DNA of 64,000 nucleotides from Lachancea thermotolerans CBS 6340. Lineage: Eukaryota; Ascomycota; Saccharomycetes; Saccharomycetales; Saccharomycetaceae. Below the pieces are notes generated by a model that made no database searches, had not been told where the DNA came from, and was given only the letters and a program-made list of their open reading frames with translations. Positions within the stretch are counted from its first letter, which is position 1. Every line of letters starts with the position of its first letter. The DNA is taken from positions 62,001 through 126,000 of the forward strand of contig NC_013080.1 of the NCBI RefSeq assembly GCF_000142805.1, in the 5' to 3' direction. Positions 47,993 to 56,648 of the stretch are shown here, piece by piece. A program made the position numbers and the translations under genes.

Positions 47993-48550
47993 CGCTCTTG
48001 CTCATAAATATATAAACAAGAAATTTGTGTTCCTGCTTTAAAAAGACAAGGATTGCCAGGATTTTAAAGATGACCTTTGCTCTCTATCTTTTCAGCGGTA
48101 AATCTGTGTTCAATATATACCCACTGCAAGAGTCAATAATACTCGCGACTTTTTCAATATTCGTGACCAACCGAGTATTCCGGATCACGTGTTAAGTGCA
48201 TAATAAACCGCAGGCTCAATAACCTGCTACTTTTTAGAATTTTTAACTCATAACTGCACGCGCCGGCATTCTTGTCTTCTACGGCCACTGGCGCGCATCT
48301 GCCACTGTCAACTCGTTGGCCGGAATATTGCGCCAATTGAAAAAGTCAGCTTCAAAATCCTTTCAAAACCCTATACATAATGTTACAAACTAACGCCTCA
48401 TCTTAACAATATCCACCTAATGTTGGCATTAAAAACAGAGGGCACACAAATAAGTGCCCTATAAACCAATTGTGACCGCGCTCTCCTCAAACAAACTGTG
48501 TTATCGGAACCTAAACCAAAATGAGCACGATAAGCAATTAAAACCTGATG
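47993..48550. other. CIR2 promoter and GDS1 3' flank
   Basis: 558 bp upstream of CIR2 (-) and downstream of GDS1 (-). It contains a CACGTG box near 48185. Nothing else was recognised. Confidence 0.5.
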
Positions 48551-49846
48551 TCATCCGAGAAGCCCATCCAAGTCCTCTAAAGAAACGGCTTCGGGAGACT
48601 CAATATCTTCAAGCAAAAAACCGGACTGTATGGTTTGTAGCCATGAAGGACAAGTGGTGGTAGGCGCAAGCGGTACCAGCGCTATGTCAGTAATACATGA
48701 GGCCTCACCTTGTTTTGGAAAGGCGGTTAGCTTTTGTATACTAGAAGCAGCTGCATTCAAAAGCTCGCCTGAAGCCGCATTTCTCTTTGGCACTCCTTTT
48801 GATAACCGCGGAGCCGCAGCCGCAGCCGTGATGTAAGGTGGTACTACAGGGCTGGCTTGTAAGTTTGGTTTTTTGCTTGGAGGGCCAGACAGAGAAGTCT
48901 TTGGCCTCCGGTCTCTAGCTGCCTTCGATAATTGGTCATCCTGGAAAGCATTTGGTGCCAAGTTAGGCATCATCCTCATGGTAACGGGAGAAGCAGCATA
49001 TGGGATGTTGAAATCGCTCCCAAAAGAGTTTATTGTGAAGCTGTTGTTGTTTATGCTGAAGGTGCCCTTAGCTTGATTGGAGACTTTCGATTCTGTCAAG
49101 GAATAGTCCATGTTGGCATCAGTAGCATTGTTTGAAAGACCATGTGCCTTTTTAGAGGAGCTCGTAGTAGACTTCCCTGTTTGTTTAGCATCCTGTCTTT
49201 GGGAGGACATGGACTGGGTGTGCGACTTGTAATCTGGTGCAAGAATACCGCGGTAAACGTACACCATTCGTCTAGGAGAACCTTCAGACCACTGTCTCGA
49301 CAAAGCGTATTTCAGAGTTTTCTCACCTTTTTCAACTTTTTTGACATAGGCGTTGAGCTTTGCGGAAATCAAATTCGAAAGCTTCGTTGATGCGCCTGCC
49401 ATATCAGGGTGTTTGTCAACCAAGTAATCGCATAACTGCTTGACAGTGACACCTTCTTGGTTGGGATCCTTTTCATACAGTATGACAAAGATCGCCAACA
49501 AAATGTCATCATCCATAAATAGATCCTTTTTCGTGGGTTTTGGTCTTTGTCCTGTCACAGGAACTAGCTTGGAAAGCTCAGAGACGGCCCCGGTGGGGGT
49601 TAGAGGCGATGCTGTGGCGGAACGCTTTAGAGCTAACACATCTTTTCTTGTTAAACGTGTGTCTGAGGCCCCTTCGCTGGTATCAGAGGTCGAAAGGGCG
49701 TGATCCATTTCCGATGTGCTTTCGGAACAGCTGCTCCTAGCTGAGCTCCTGAGAGAGCTGGGCTGAAAAACGGGCGACGCAGAATTGTGAAGGGCCTCAT
49801 TCTCCAGAGCAGGCATCTGAAGTGGCCTGGAATTGGTTAATGCCAT
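48551..49846 (-). CDS. GDS1: Gds1-like protein
   Basis: The 431-residue protein matches Gds1, a poorly understood nuclear or cytosolic protein found as a multicopy suppressor of a nuclear mutation affecting glycerol growth (a NAM9 mutant). A conserved domain at about 113-215 starts LFMDDDILLAIFVILYEKDP and contains VKQLCDYLVDKHPDMAG and KYALSRQWSEGSPRRMVYVYRG; its pattern of helices and a wing resembles a winged-helix fold, which is inference. The flanks are disordered and Ser-rich. It sits between CIR2 and CLN3, consistent with YOR355W. Confidence 0.88.
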   Translation of the reverse strand: MALTNSRPLQMPALENEALHNSASPVFQPSSLRSSARSSCSESTSEMDHALSTSDTSEGASDTRLTRKDVLALKRSATASPLTPTGAVSELSKLVPVTGQRPKPTKKDLFMDDDILLAIFVILYEKDPNQEGVTVKQLCDYLVDKHPDMAGASTKLSNLISAKLNAYVKKVEKGEKTLKYALSRQWSEGSPRRMVYVYRGILAPDYKSHTQSMSSQRQDAKQTGKSTTSSSKKAHGLSNNATDANMDYSLTESKVSNQAKGTFSINNNSFTINSFGSDFNIPYAASPVTMRMMPNLAPNAFQDDQLSKAARDRRPKTSLSGPPSKKPNLQASPVVPPYITAAAAAPRLSKGVPKRNAASGELLNAAASSIQKLTAFPKQGEASCITDIALVPLAPTTTCPSWLQTIQSGFLLEDIESPEAVSLEDLDGLLG

Positions 49847-50789
49847 TGTCGTAATTCGACGTGATTGTAATCAAAAACAGCCAAGCTGAAAAGGACAATT
49901 CGTATGCCAGGCGCTCAAGCGGAAGCTATTGGTGAACTGGCGATAGTCCTAAATGCTCTTATAAATTAAGAAAAAACCAAACGTACAATGCGGAGCGCTT
50001 TTAAATTAGGGATATCAACTACCCCGGAAAATGTTTTGGATCGTCTCCTTGCGCCAAGATTTCGTTCTTCTCTTGCGCCTTGCGCGCTAAGATACGATTC
50101 TTTGAGGTCTATTAGGCCTGCAAAAACTAAGTCGATTAACCTGCAAGAAAAATGGGCAATAAACCACTTGGAGTATTCCTTTATTTTCGCAGTAATGACC
50201 CGCTGATCCTGCTTGACAGCTGAAGTAGTCTAGTAGTATGCACGATCTGCCTGTCACGAGGAGTTATGTTACATACGCGTCTGATGAAGTGAAAAATAAT
50301 CTTGCGTATTTTTCACTTTTCATGTAAACTCAAGAATTATTTTCTGTTGTACGGCTGTTTGTAAGCAATGTATGCGATTAGCACACACATCTGAAAACAA
50401 AGCGAGATGAGTACAACAAAGCGCTAAGAGGACGAGTAGAAGAAGGAGGTATTGAGTACCAAAGCTACGAGATGTTTTTGGTCGGTTGTTGAACATGTAC
50501 TACGGCTGGAGAGATCGCATTATATGTATCATCTCGTGGTCCTTTCTATGCTTGGCGAGTGCAAGCGCGTTCATTCATTTTCACACATATTTTGGTACCC
50601 CGCGCAACCAACCATTCATCGGCTTATCGAGGTGTTGGACAACAGCTGCTACACCCATGCATTCTGTATTGCTGATTTTTTTGATCAGGAAAAAACAAAC
50701 AGTCGCAGACAGAAGTTTAAGCCCTATTTGCGAAGCCCTAAGTATCGAAATTTTGAGTCTTAAAGAACAGCTAACTATAGCTGTACGGA
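49847..50789. other. GDS1 promoter and JmjC-gene 3' flank
   Basis: 943 bp. A 72-codon ATG frame (49988-50206, +) has a TATA-like element (49959) just upstream and a Lys/Arg-rich start, but no recognised relatives. Another frame from 50495 (+) with one hydrophobic segment runs into the antisense of the JmjC gene. Neither is supported well enough to call. Confidence 0.4.
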
Positions 50790-52400
50790 CTAGTCCTTGC
50801 TGCAGAATCTCGCATGTTCAAGTGCCGCCTTCGTTCGTTCGTAATCTTTCTGCCAATATTGGTCTTCGTGGGCGTAAAGTTGATCTTGCGACGACCCGTT
50901 AGGTGGAATAAACCAGTAGTTAACTGCGACGTGAATGCGGTCATCAGCACTGGCGGTCTGTTCGTTGCCAAAAGAGGTCACTTCGTGGAACCAACCTGTA
51001 GGAAGATACAGCATCTCTCCTGGCCGGAGATCGACAGTTAATCTATTAGCTTCGAAAAACATAGGCCACTTTTCAAGAGCAACCTTCTTAATCTCGGCCC
51101 GAAGACCCTCGTCTTTAACTTTGTCTAGATGTACGACCGTAGGTATGATGCTAGAGAATGACGGAGGATCTAGCTTTGAGTCAATGCTCGAACTGCAGAC
51201 ACTGTCAGCTTCGATAACCCGCTCCAAATTTTGCCGCTGATCAGCTGTCAATGATGAATTGAATTCTAGCTCATTCTTAGCGACTTCTGCTTCAATGGCC
51301 CCATCATCTCGCAGCGTTCTCCAAAAAGGTGCAGTTTCGCATCTTGCGTAGTCTATAACACCCGAATCATAAACTTTGCGTATTGTCCCAACGGTGTACA
51401 TCTTGGCGGCATCCCTAGGAGAAAAAAGAGTGAACCGCTTGCGGCCGCTGATAGGCACGTAGATGTTATCTGCGTGATCGTGATGGAGCCCAGAAGATGA
51501 GCCTCCACCTGGGATTGCCCTGCCAAGACCCAGTTTTGGAGCAGAAGGATCGAACCCCTCCAAAAACTTGTCACTGGAGCCGATATTTCCACTAGATCCA
51601 ACCCAAAGGTTTATTTGCTGTGGAATTAGGGAGTTGAGGAAGCTTGGAGTTTCCGGCAATTGCTCAATAAGGTTGTCCATTGGAGGCTGGTAAAGTTCTT
51701 TAACTCTTGCATCAGCTTCGAATTGAGTGAGAGGACCTGTGCTCAATTGTGCAATAACATCCTTGCTATCGTGGCTTTCTCCATCCATGCTTTCGGCGCC
51801 ATTCAAGTCTTCGAAATCATCATGAGCATTACTGAAATCGAAGGAGCCCGCATCTGAGATGTCACCAGCGCTTCCAAACCCCCCATCGGTTTCTTTTGTG
51901 TCATCTTCATTGTCATCGTCATCTTCCGCATATTCTTCTGTATTTTCGCCTACGTCCGATGCATCATCTCTGTCGGGGTCGTCTTCCGCATATTGGGTCG
52001 TCAAATAGAGCTGCTCATCGCCACTCCTCAAACGCTCAACGAGTTCACCGAGGGTCATCTTGAGCCGCTTTTCGCCGCTACCAAATCCACCTTGAACTTT
52101 CCTCTCAACCTGCAAAATAGTTTGCTCTGGTAGCGTTTTCACTAAATTCAGAGGAGATAATGGCTCCGAAAGAACCTCTTTTGAAGAAACGCCCTTGAAC
52201 TTACATGGCCGGCGCCTAAGAACGTAGTTCTGGTAGAAGAGATCAATCTCTTCTTTAGAAGAGGGAACGTTGATCTCATCAACAGTGACTGACCCAAAGC
52301 CAGGGCAATACCCAGGATAGCTGTTGCAAATCTCAGAATTCAAAGAGCTGGGGCGTTTAGAACCATCAATGACATTGGTATTTAGCGGTCTTTTACTCAT
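50790..52400 (-). CDS. JmjC/cupin-8 domain protein (putative Fe(II)/2-oxoglutarate oxygenase)
   Basis: The 536-residue protein has a JmjC fold of the cupin-8 type. The iron ligands look intact: the H-x-D pair in GLHHDHADN (H306, D308) and a distal His in GWFHEV (H472). A Lys in GRKRF (K321) is at the place where the co-substrate is bound. An acidic, Asp/Glu-rich insert (about 138-212) and a second insert (about 335-445) lengthen the domain. The N-terminal ~130 residues include a region with YRRRPCKF-like character typical of this family's start. The family hydroxylates proteins or RNA-linked substrates; the target here is unknown. I know of no S. cerevisiae gene between GDS1 and CLN3 of this kind, so it appears lost there. 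Confidence 0.85.
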   Translation of the reverse strand: MSKRPLNTNVIDGSKRPSSLNSEICNSYPGYCPGFGSVTVDEINVPSSKEEIDLFYQNYVLRRRPCKFKGVSSKEVLSEPLSPLNLVKTLPEQTILQVERKVQGGFGSGEKRLKMTLGELVERLRSGDEQLYLTTQYAEDDPDRDDASDVGENTEEYAEDDDDNEDDTKETDGGFGSAGDISDAGSFDFSNAHDDFEDLNGAESMDGESHDSKDVIAQLSTGPLTQFEADARVKELYQPPMDNLIEQLPETPSFLNSLIPQQINLWVGSSGNIGSSDKFLEGFDPSAPKLGLGRAIPGGGSSSGLHHDHADNIYVPISGRKRFTLFSPRDAAKMYTVGTIRKVYDSGVIDYARCETAPFWRTLRDDGAIEAEVAKNELEFNSSLTADQRQNLERVIEADSVCSSSIDSKLDPPSFSSIIPTVVHLDKVKDEGLRAEIKKVALEKWPMFFEANRLTVDLRPGEMLYLPTGWFHEVTSFGNEQTASADDRIHVAVNYWFIPPNGSSQDQLYAHEDQYWQKDYERTKAALEHARFCSKD

Positions 52401-53316
52401 TTTTGATGGGCTTCGGAAGTGTGAATTATCTTTGAAGTTGCGAAGGTTGCCTCAGAACATTTCATCTTTCGTATATCATGCATTATATGTGAAAACCTGA
52501 AGTTACGTAATAATGCAGCTCATTTTCTTTGGCGACTGATCAGGCGCTCTACCACCTTCGGTAAATGTGGATCAATTTTGACGAGCTTCAATTTTTCACG
52601 ATAGATAGAGTACCCGTCATTACTCTAAGCGTGTGGGTGTGTACGCAACAGCCTGGGCGACATTGAAGGCTCAGCTGAAGTGCAGCAGAATTGTTTCAAT
52701 TCAAGATTGACTATAGTTACATCAAAAATACATGAGAATTGAATGCTATGGGAACGTTGGGGGGCATAAGCGTTAAGGCGGTCGAGAATAGGCCGCCATA
52801 GTTTCGTAAGAACGGCTACTAAACAAGCGAAGTTGTAGCCGGCTGAGAGAAGAGGGAGCATGCAATGCACTCCAGCAACTGCCAGACCTTTGCACTCTTC
52901 CTTCCAGCGTATGAAAGCGCTTAAATTACCCGATGCAAAGGTGATCATTGGGCCGATAACGAAACATGCCAACCCATGAATAGATATTGAAGGGAGCTTA
53001 ATGTGAGACCATTTGGCTCAATGCTTTGTTTTTGGTTTTTCTAAGACACTGGACTTCTTCGTTGATTTCGTTGTTGTTTTTTAATTTTTGGATTTTAAAT
53101 CCCCGTCGTTATTTAGTATTCATGAGCCTCGCGTTCAGGATCTGACTGGCACAACATGAAAACATTCTATCGATTGAGGAACTTTATTAGCTTTCATTTA
53201 GGTTTTTTTCCGACTCCTGTGTTTTTTGGTGGTGATCTGTTGTATCACTTTCGCTCATTTAGGGATCAAGGACTATTTCCTTCGGTGTAGTGCAAAAAAA
53301 TAGGATAGATTCCTAC
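52401..53316. other. JmjC-gene promoter and CLN3 3' flank
   Basis: 916 bp upstream of the JmjC gene (-) and downstream of CLN3 (-). T-rich runs occur at 53030-53100 and 53200-53240. A minus-strand 107-codon frame (52625-52948) lacks family features and is not called. Confidence 0.45.
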
Positions 53317-54630
53317 CTACCTTGCACGCTTGTTGGAGTTAGCAGCCATGTCAAAGAAATCAGGCTCCATTATGTCTGAATTTCTTTTGGATTCGTTTCT
53401 TCTAAACATCGTGGGACGAACTGCTGTCGCTCTGGCCTGACTCACCTCATATTGCTTACCCGAGCCGATAGTACCAGGCGATAAGTTCAAGTGCGGAGTT
53501 TTAACTTTGGGCACTGAATTAGAGGATAAGTTCGAAGGGGAGCATGGCGTAGGCGGCGCAACCACGCGTGGGGAACGAAAAGAAGTTCCGGCGAATGAAT
53601 CTTGGAATCCAAGCGAAGGGGCGGGGCTGACATTGGCGCAAGATCCCGGCTTCGAAGGGCTAAAACTAGCGTATGCGGGTTTTTTCACGGCTTGCACAGG
53701 GATGGGGGGTGCGATCATCAGTTCATACTCTAGAAGACTACGCAATATGGGGTTCGACTCCAGCTTGTTTTGGCCTAGATACTTGAGCTTGAAACTGGAT
53801 GGAAAATTGCGCGATCTTAGTTTGCGCAGAATGAGGTCACAGACGCGTTGCAGATTGGCGTCTTTCAACATTGAAGAGTAGTGAACAAACTGGCCATCAA
53901 CAGAAAGCCTGAGAGCATGCGTCGTGATAGTCACGGCAGCAAGCGCCACTGCGCTCGCGTTGTAATCGAATGCAAGAACGTGCTCAAAGCAGGCAAGCTC
54001 GCAGAGCATACAACTGCCATATTTGAGGTCGTTAAGATGAAGCCCCTTGTAACTCAAAGAACTGATTTTGTTTTTCAACAGGATGTCGACGAAGACATCG
54101 TGGGGCGGCGCGTTACAGGGGCTCCAATTGAGAGCCTTGAGAATGTGCAGCTCCATGTCTTGGAACTGGCTGCGCGAGTACTGATTACAGCACAGGTTCT
54201 GGAGGGCGCGTAAAGAGGGCACGCGTGGCTTCCTGTCGATGTACTTCGAGGCGAGCCACAGGCCGCACAATGCCACGAGCTGGTACGTGGAGCTCTTGAC
54301 AACAATGCGGCTGCAGTAGCGGTCGATCACGCTGAAGCACAGGTAGAGCGTGGACGTGGAGAGCCCCAGCCGGGTGTGGCAGCACATGGCGAAGTCAAAG
54401 ATCAGCGTGCGCATGTGGACGTTGATTTCGGGCTGCGCCTGGAAGCTGGCCAGGCAGGGACGGCTCGCCTGCTCGATATCGATCAGATGGCGCAGGATGT
54501 CTACGCTGTAGTCCTGGCACGCCAGCTGGTGCGCGAGCAGTTCCATCTGGACGACGCGGGGGTGGGCGGCACGGGAGTTCCACACCGAGAGCCGGACGGC
54601 GGCCATTTCGGCTAGGGTCGACTCAGGCAT
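53317..54630 (-). CDS. CLN3: G1 cyclin Cln3
   Basis: The 437-residue protein is the G1 cyclin that, with Cdc28, triggers Start by inactivating Whi5. The cyclin box (about 60-200) matches Cln3: MRTLIFDFAMCCHTRLGLST, SSTYQLVALCGLWLASKYID and LQNLCCNQYSRSQFQDMELHILKALNW. Downstream, SSFKLKYLGQNK agrees with the S. cerevisiae block SSFKSKYLNSNK. The tail is rich in Pro and Ser (PEST-like) and ends in basic patches (FRRNESKRN and NSNKRAR) where the yeast protein has its nuclear localisation signal. It is shorter than the 580-residue S. cerevisiae Cln3. The 5' half of the gene is strikingly GC-rich. Confidence 0.95.
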   Translation of the reverse strand: MPESTLAEMAAVRLSVWNSRAAHPRVVQMELLAHQLACQDYSVDILRHLIDIEQASRPCLASFQAQPEINVHMRTLIFDFAMCCHTRLGLSTSTLYLCFSVIDRYCSRIVVKSSTYQLVALCGLWLASKYIDRKPRVPSLRALQNLCCNQYSRSQFQDMELHILKALNWSPCNAPPHDVFVDILLKNKISSLSYKGLHLNDLKYGSCMLCELACFEHVLAFDYNASAVALAAVTITTHALRLSVDGQFVHYSSMLKDANLQRVCDLILRKLRSRNFPSSFKLKYLGQNKLESNPILRSLLEYELMIAPPIPVQAVKKPAYASFSPSKPGSCANVSPAPSLGFQDSFAGTSFRSPRVVAPPTPCSPSNLSSNSVPKVKTPHLNLSPGTIGSGKQYEVSQARATAVRPTMFRRNESKRNSDIMEPDFFDMAANSNKRAR

Positions 54631-55166
54631 GCGAAGCGATGTGCAGTTGTGAGAGGCGCGGTGGCAGGGGTGGTTTGCCAGTGCTCCGTGTGTCGGGCAG
54701 ACCGGGATATGTGATCGCGGAAGAGCGAGTGATGCTAGTGTGGAGAAGCGCGCAGACCGAGTGAGGTGCGGTTTTCCGAAAGCTGACGCGTGCGGGGGAC
54801 GGGCGCGGCGTTCGTGCGGAGTGATGGTTTACGCGACAGCCCGGGTTCGAGGCTCGCGGGCGATGCGTTTGTTCTGGCTGGGGCGCTCACTGACGGCAGA
54901 CCGGCTGGCTATGTGAGCAGCGCGCGCGGCAGAACGGGAGTAGACGAGAAAATGCAAGGGGCAGCGGGACGCGTGGGCGCCGGCGGGAATGAGAACAGGA
55001 GTGAGACGCGTGTACGGCGAGGCGTAGACGTGTCGTGCGGTGGCGGGGAGAGGGGTACTGCACTACGGTACACGAGGTGTGGCGGTGCAATGCTGTGCTC
55101 GACTCTCTGGATTCTGAACGCCAACAGGGGTCCGGCTTGACCTTGCTCTTATATACTGGATTCACT

Positions 55167-55174
55167 TTTATATA
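55167..55174 (-). promoter_or_regulatory. TATA box of CLN3
   Basis: The minus strand reads TATATAAA within a longer AT run. It lies about 540 bp upstream of the CLN3 ATG in otherwise GC-rich DNA, and implies an mRNA leader of roughly 450-500 nt. A further TATATAAG follows on the same strand around 55150. Confidence 0.5.
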
Positions 55175-55442
55175 TATTTTTCAGTTGTCACAAAAACGCC
55201 TGAAATTCTCCTTACACACGGCTTGCTGAGGCCTTATGGCCCCGCGCCCTATGCGCCATACCCTGTGTCCTACATGCCGTACGCCCCGAGACCCACCACC
55301 TTCGGGCCTGCACGCCCAACACCCGCTCAAAAAAGAAGGGCGCTGCTGAATTCCCTAGCTAGGTTTTTCCGATCTATTTCATTATCTTTATTATTAGGGC
55401 CCAGCCTAGTTTTAGTGCGTTAACCATTGCCACTGTTGCTAC

Positions 55443-55545
55443 TGCTGCTGCTGCAGAGCCTACTGAGCATGCTGCTACAGCTGCTGCGTTCTGCGGCCAC
55501 CGCTGCTGCTGCTTCTGCTTCTGCTGTGCTGTGCTGTGCTGCTAC
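55443..55545. repeat. Imperfect CTG/GCT trinucleotide tract
   Basis: The stretch contains several runs of CTG (up to about four in a row), with related TTCTGCT and TGTGCTG units. It is non-coding as read now. Confidence 0.7.
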
Positions 55546-55642
55546 CGCGCGTCGGCTACACGCGGTCTAGCGCTCAGAAAAAAAATTCGGCTTGCGGACC
55601 GTCCGGCGCGGTAAATGCTCCTGTGTAGTATGGACCCGCGTA

Positions 55643-55673
55643 CTGCAGCGGCCGCGTCTAGCGGCCGCTGCAG
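55643..55673. repeat. 13-bp perfect inverted repeat with two NotI-like cores
   Basis: CTGCAGCGGCCGC (55643-55655), a 5-nt loop GTCTA, and the exact reverse complement GCGGCCGCTGCAG (55661-55673). Each arm contains GCGGCCGC. Confidence 0.9.
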
Positions 55674-55715
55674 CGATAGGATTTCCTGCTGCGACCTGCT
55701 GGCGGATCCGTCTGC

Positions 55716-55737
55716 GCTACGCTGGTCCCAGCGTAGC
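55716..55737. repeat. 10-bp perfect inverted repeat
   Basis: GCTACGCTGG and its exact reverse complement CCAGCGTAGC are separated by only 2 nt. It lies 42 bp from the previous inverted repeat. Confidence 0.9.
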
Positions 55738-55870
55738 CTAGGCAGGGAGCCGCGTTCATGAAACAGGCTGCGCTAGGCGCGGCGGCACTCGCTCGGCAGC
55801 TGCTGTGCAGCACGAGCCCAGCTGTAGGGGGAAAAAGCGTGGTGAGCTCAGCGTAGAAAAAAAGTCACAC

Positions 55871-55900
55871 GGCAAAAAAATAGCCTCGTCGATTTTTGCC
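55871..55900. repeat. 8-bp perfect inverted repeat
   Basis: GGCAAAAA (55871-55878) and TTTTTGCC (55893-55900) are exact reverse complements, 14 bp apart. Confidence 0.8.
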
Positions 55901-56133
55901 TAATACGGTATAGGACCGACAACGTGAGATGGTAAGGTTTGTTTCACAGGGGCAGGGCAAAGGAAGGATTTGCAGGAGGATGCTTAGACGGCGCGCAGAG
56001 CCGGAAGGAGCTGCGCTGTTGGGCGAGCAGCTCCTGAATCATAGCGCATCATGGATGTTCGGGAGCGCCGCGGCCGTGGCCGAGATGCAATAGTACTGCG
56101 GGCAGCAGAAAGCATTACGAATAGCAAGGAGTG

Positions 56134-56182
56134 GTGCTGCCGCCGCGGTGCTGCCGCCGCGGTACTACCGCCGCGGTGTTGC
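56134..56182. repeat. 14-bp tandem repeat, about 3.5 copies
   Basis: Unit GTGCTGCCGCCGCG at 56134-56147 and 56148-56161 (identical), a third copy with two changes (GTACTACCGCCGCG, 56162-56175), then a half copy (GTGTTGC). Each unit junction contains CCGCGG. Confidence 0.85.
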
Positions 56183-56648
56183 AATGGATAGGGGGCGAGA
56201 CGGGCCGGGGGCCGATACGGGTTTCGGGCGTTCTTTTGCTTGGGTTCAGAGCAAGGCGCGAAGCAAGGCGCGTGTAGAAGACGGGGAAATAGCGGACGGA
56301 GGTTGCGTAGAGCGGGAACGGTCGCTGCACTGGCGGCCGCAGAAGCGTTGGATGACGGCTTGGGCCACGAGCTCGCTATGTACGAACGGATTACCGCCAA
56401 ACCGTTGGCTGTTGTGCTTGGCACAAAGGCTTAGGGGTTCGGTGCGTCCGCAGCACAGAAATCCGCAGAACTATTGTAACTGTATACGATTATGAATGTG
56501 GGAATCACGCGCACGCGGCAGATCGCCTTTACGCTATGGACTACACTTTTTCGGCGCCGTCCCGCGGACGTTGGAGCCGCAAGCCTGTGCTGCGGCGCAG
56601 GCTCGCGGCTACGGCTGCGAGTTTGGTTTGTCGGGTGGCGAGGCGCGC

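Larger units (their letters stand above)
54631..56648. other. CLN3 upstream region and hAT-gene 3' flank, repeat-rich
   Basis: A 2-kb GC-rich stretch. It holds the CLN3 TATA box, a minus-strand leader free of ATG for 626 bp (54631-55256), an imperfect CTG tract (about 55443-55545), a cluster of inverted repeats (55643-55900) and a 14-bp tandem repeat (56134-56182). A Pro/Tyr-rich open frame (about 55223-55423, +) has no ATG at its beginning. Confidence 0.6.

Noticed and set aside
50452-50902. Overlapping plus-strand frames at the 3' end of the JmjC gene
   Set aside because: The longest runs antisense into the JmjC coding region and lacks family features; one hydrophobic stretch is not enough.
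52625-52948. Minus-strand frame of 107 codons upstream of the JmjC gene
   Set aside because: No recognisable family, odd composition, and the longest version lacks an ATG start.
53740-53765. GGTTCGACTCC, a perfect tRNA B-box
   Set aside because: It lies inside the CLN3 coding sequence, with no A-box or cloverleaf around it.
54836-54862. GGGTTCGAGGCTC, tRNA T-arm-like sequence
   Set aside because: The flanking bases do not form a 5-bp T stem, and no acceptor stem or A-box is present.
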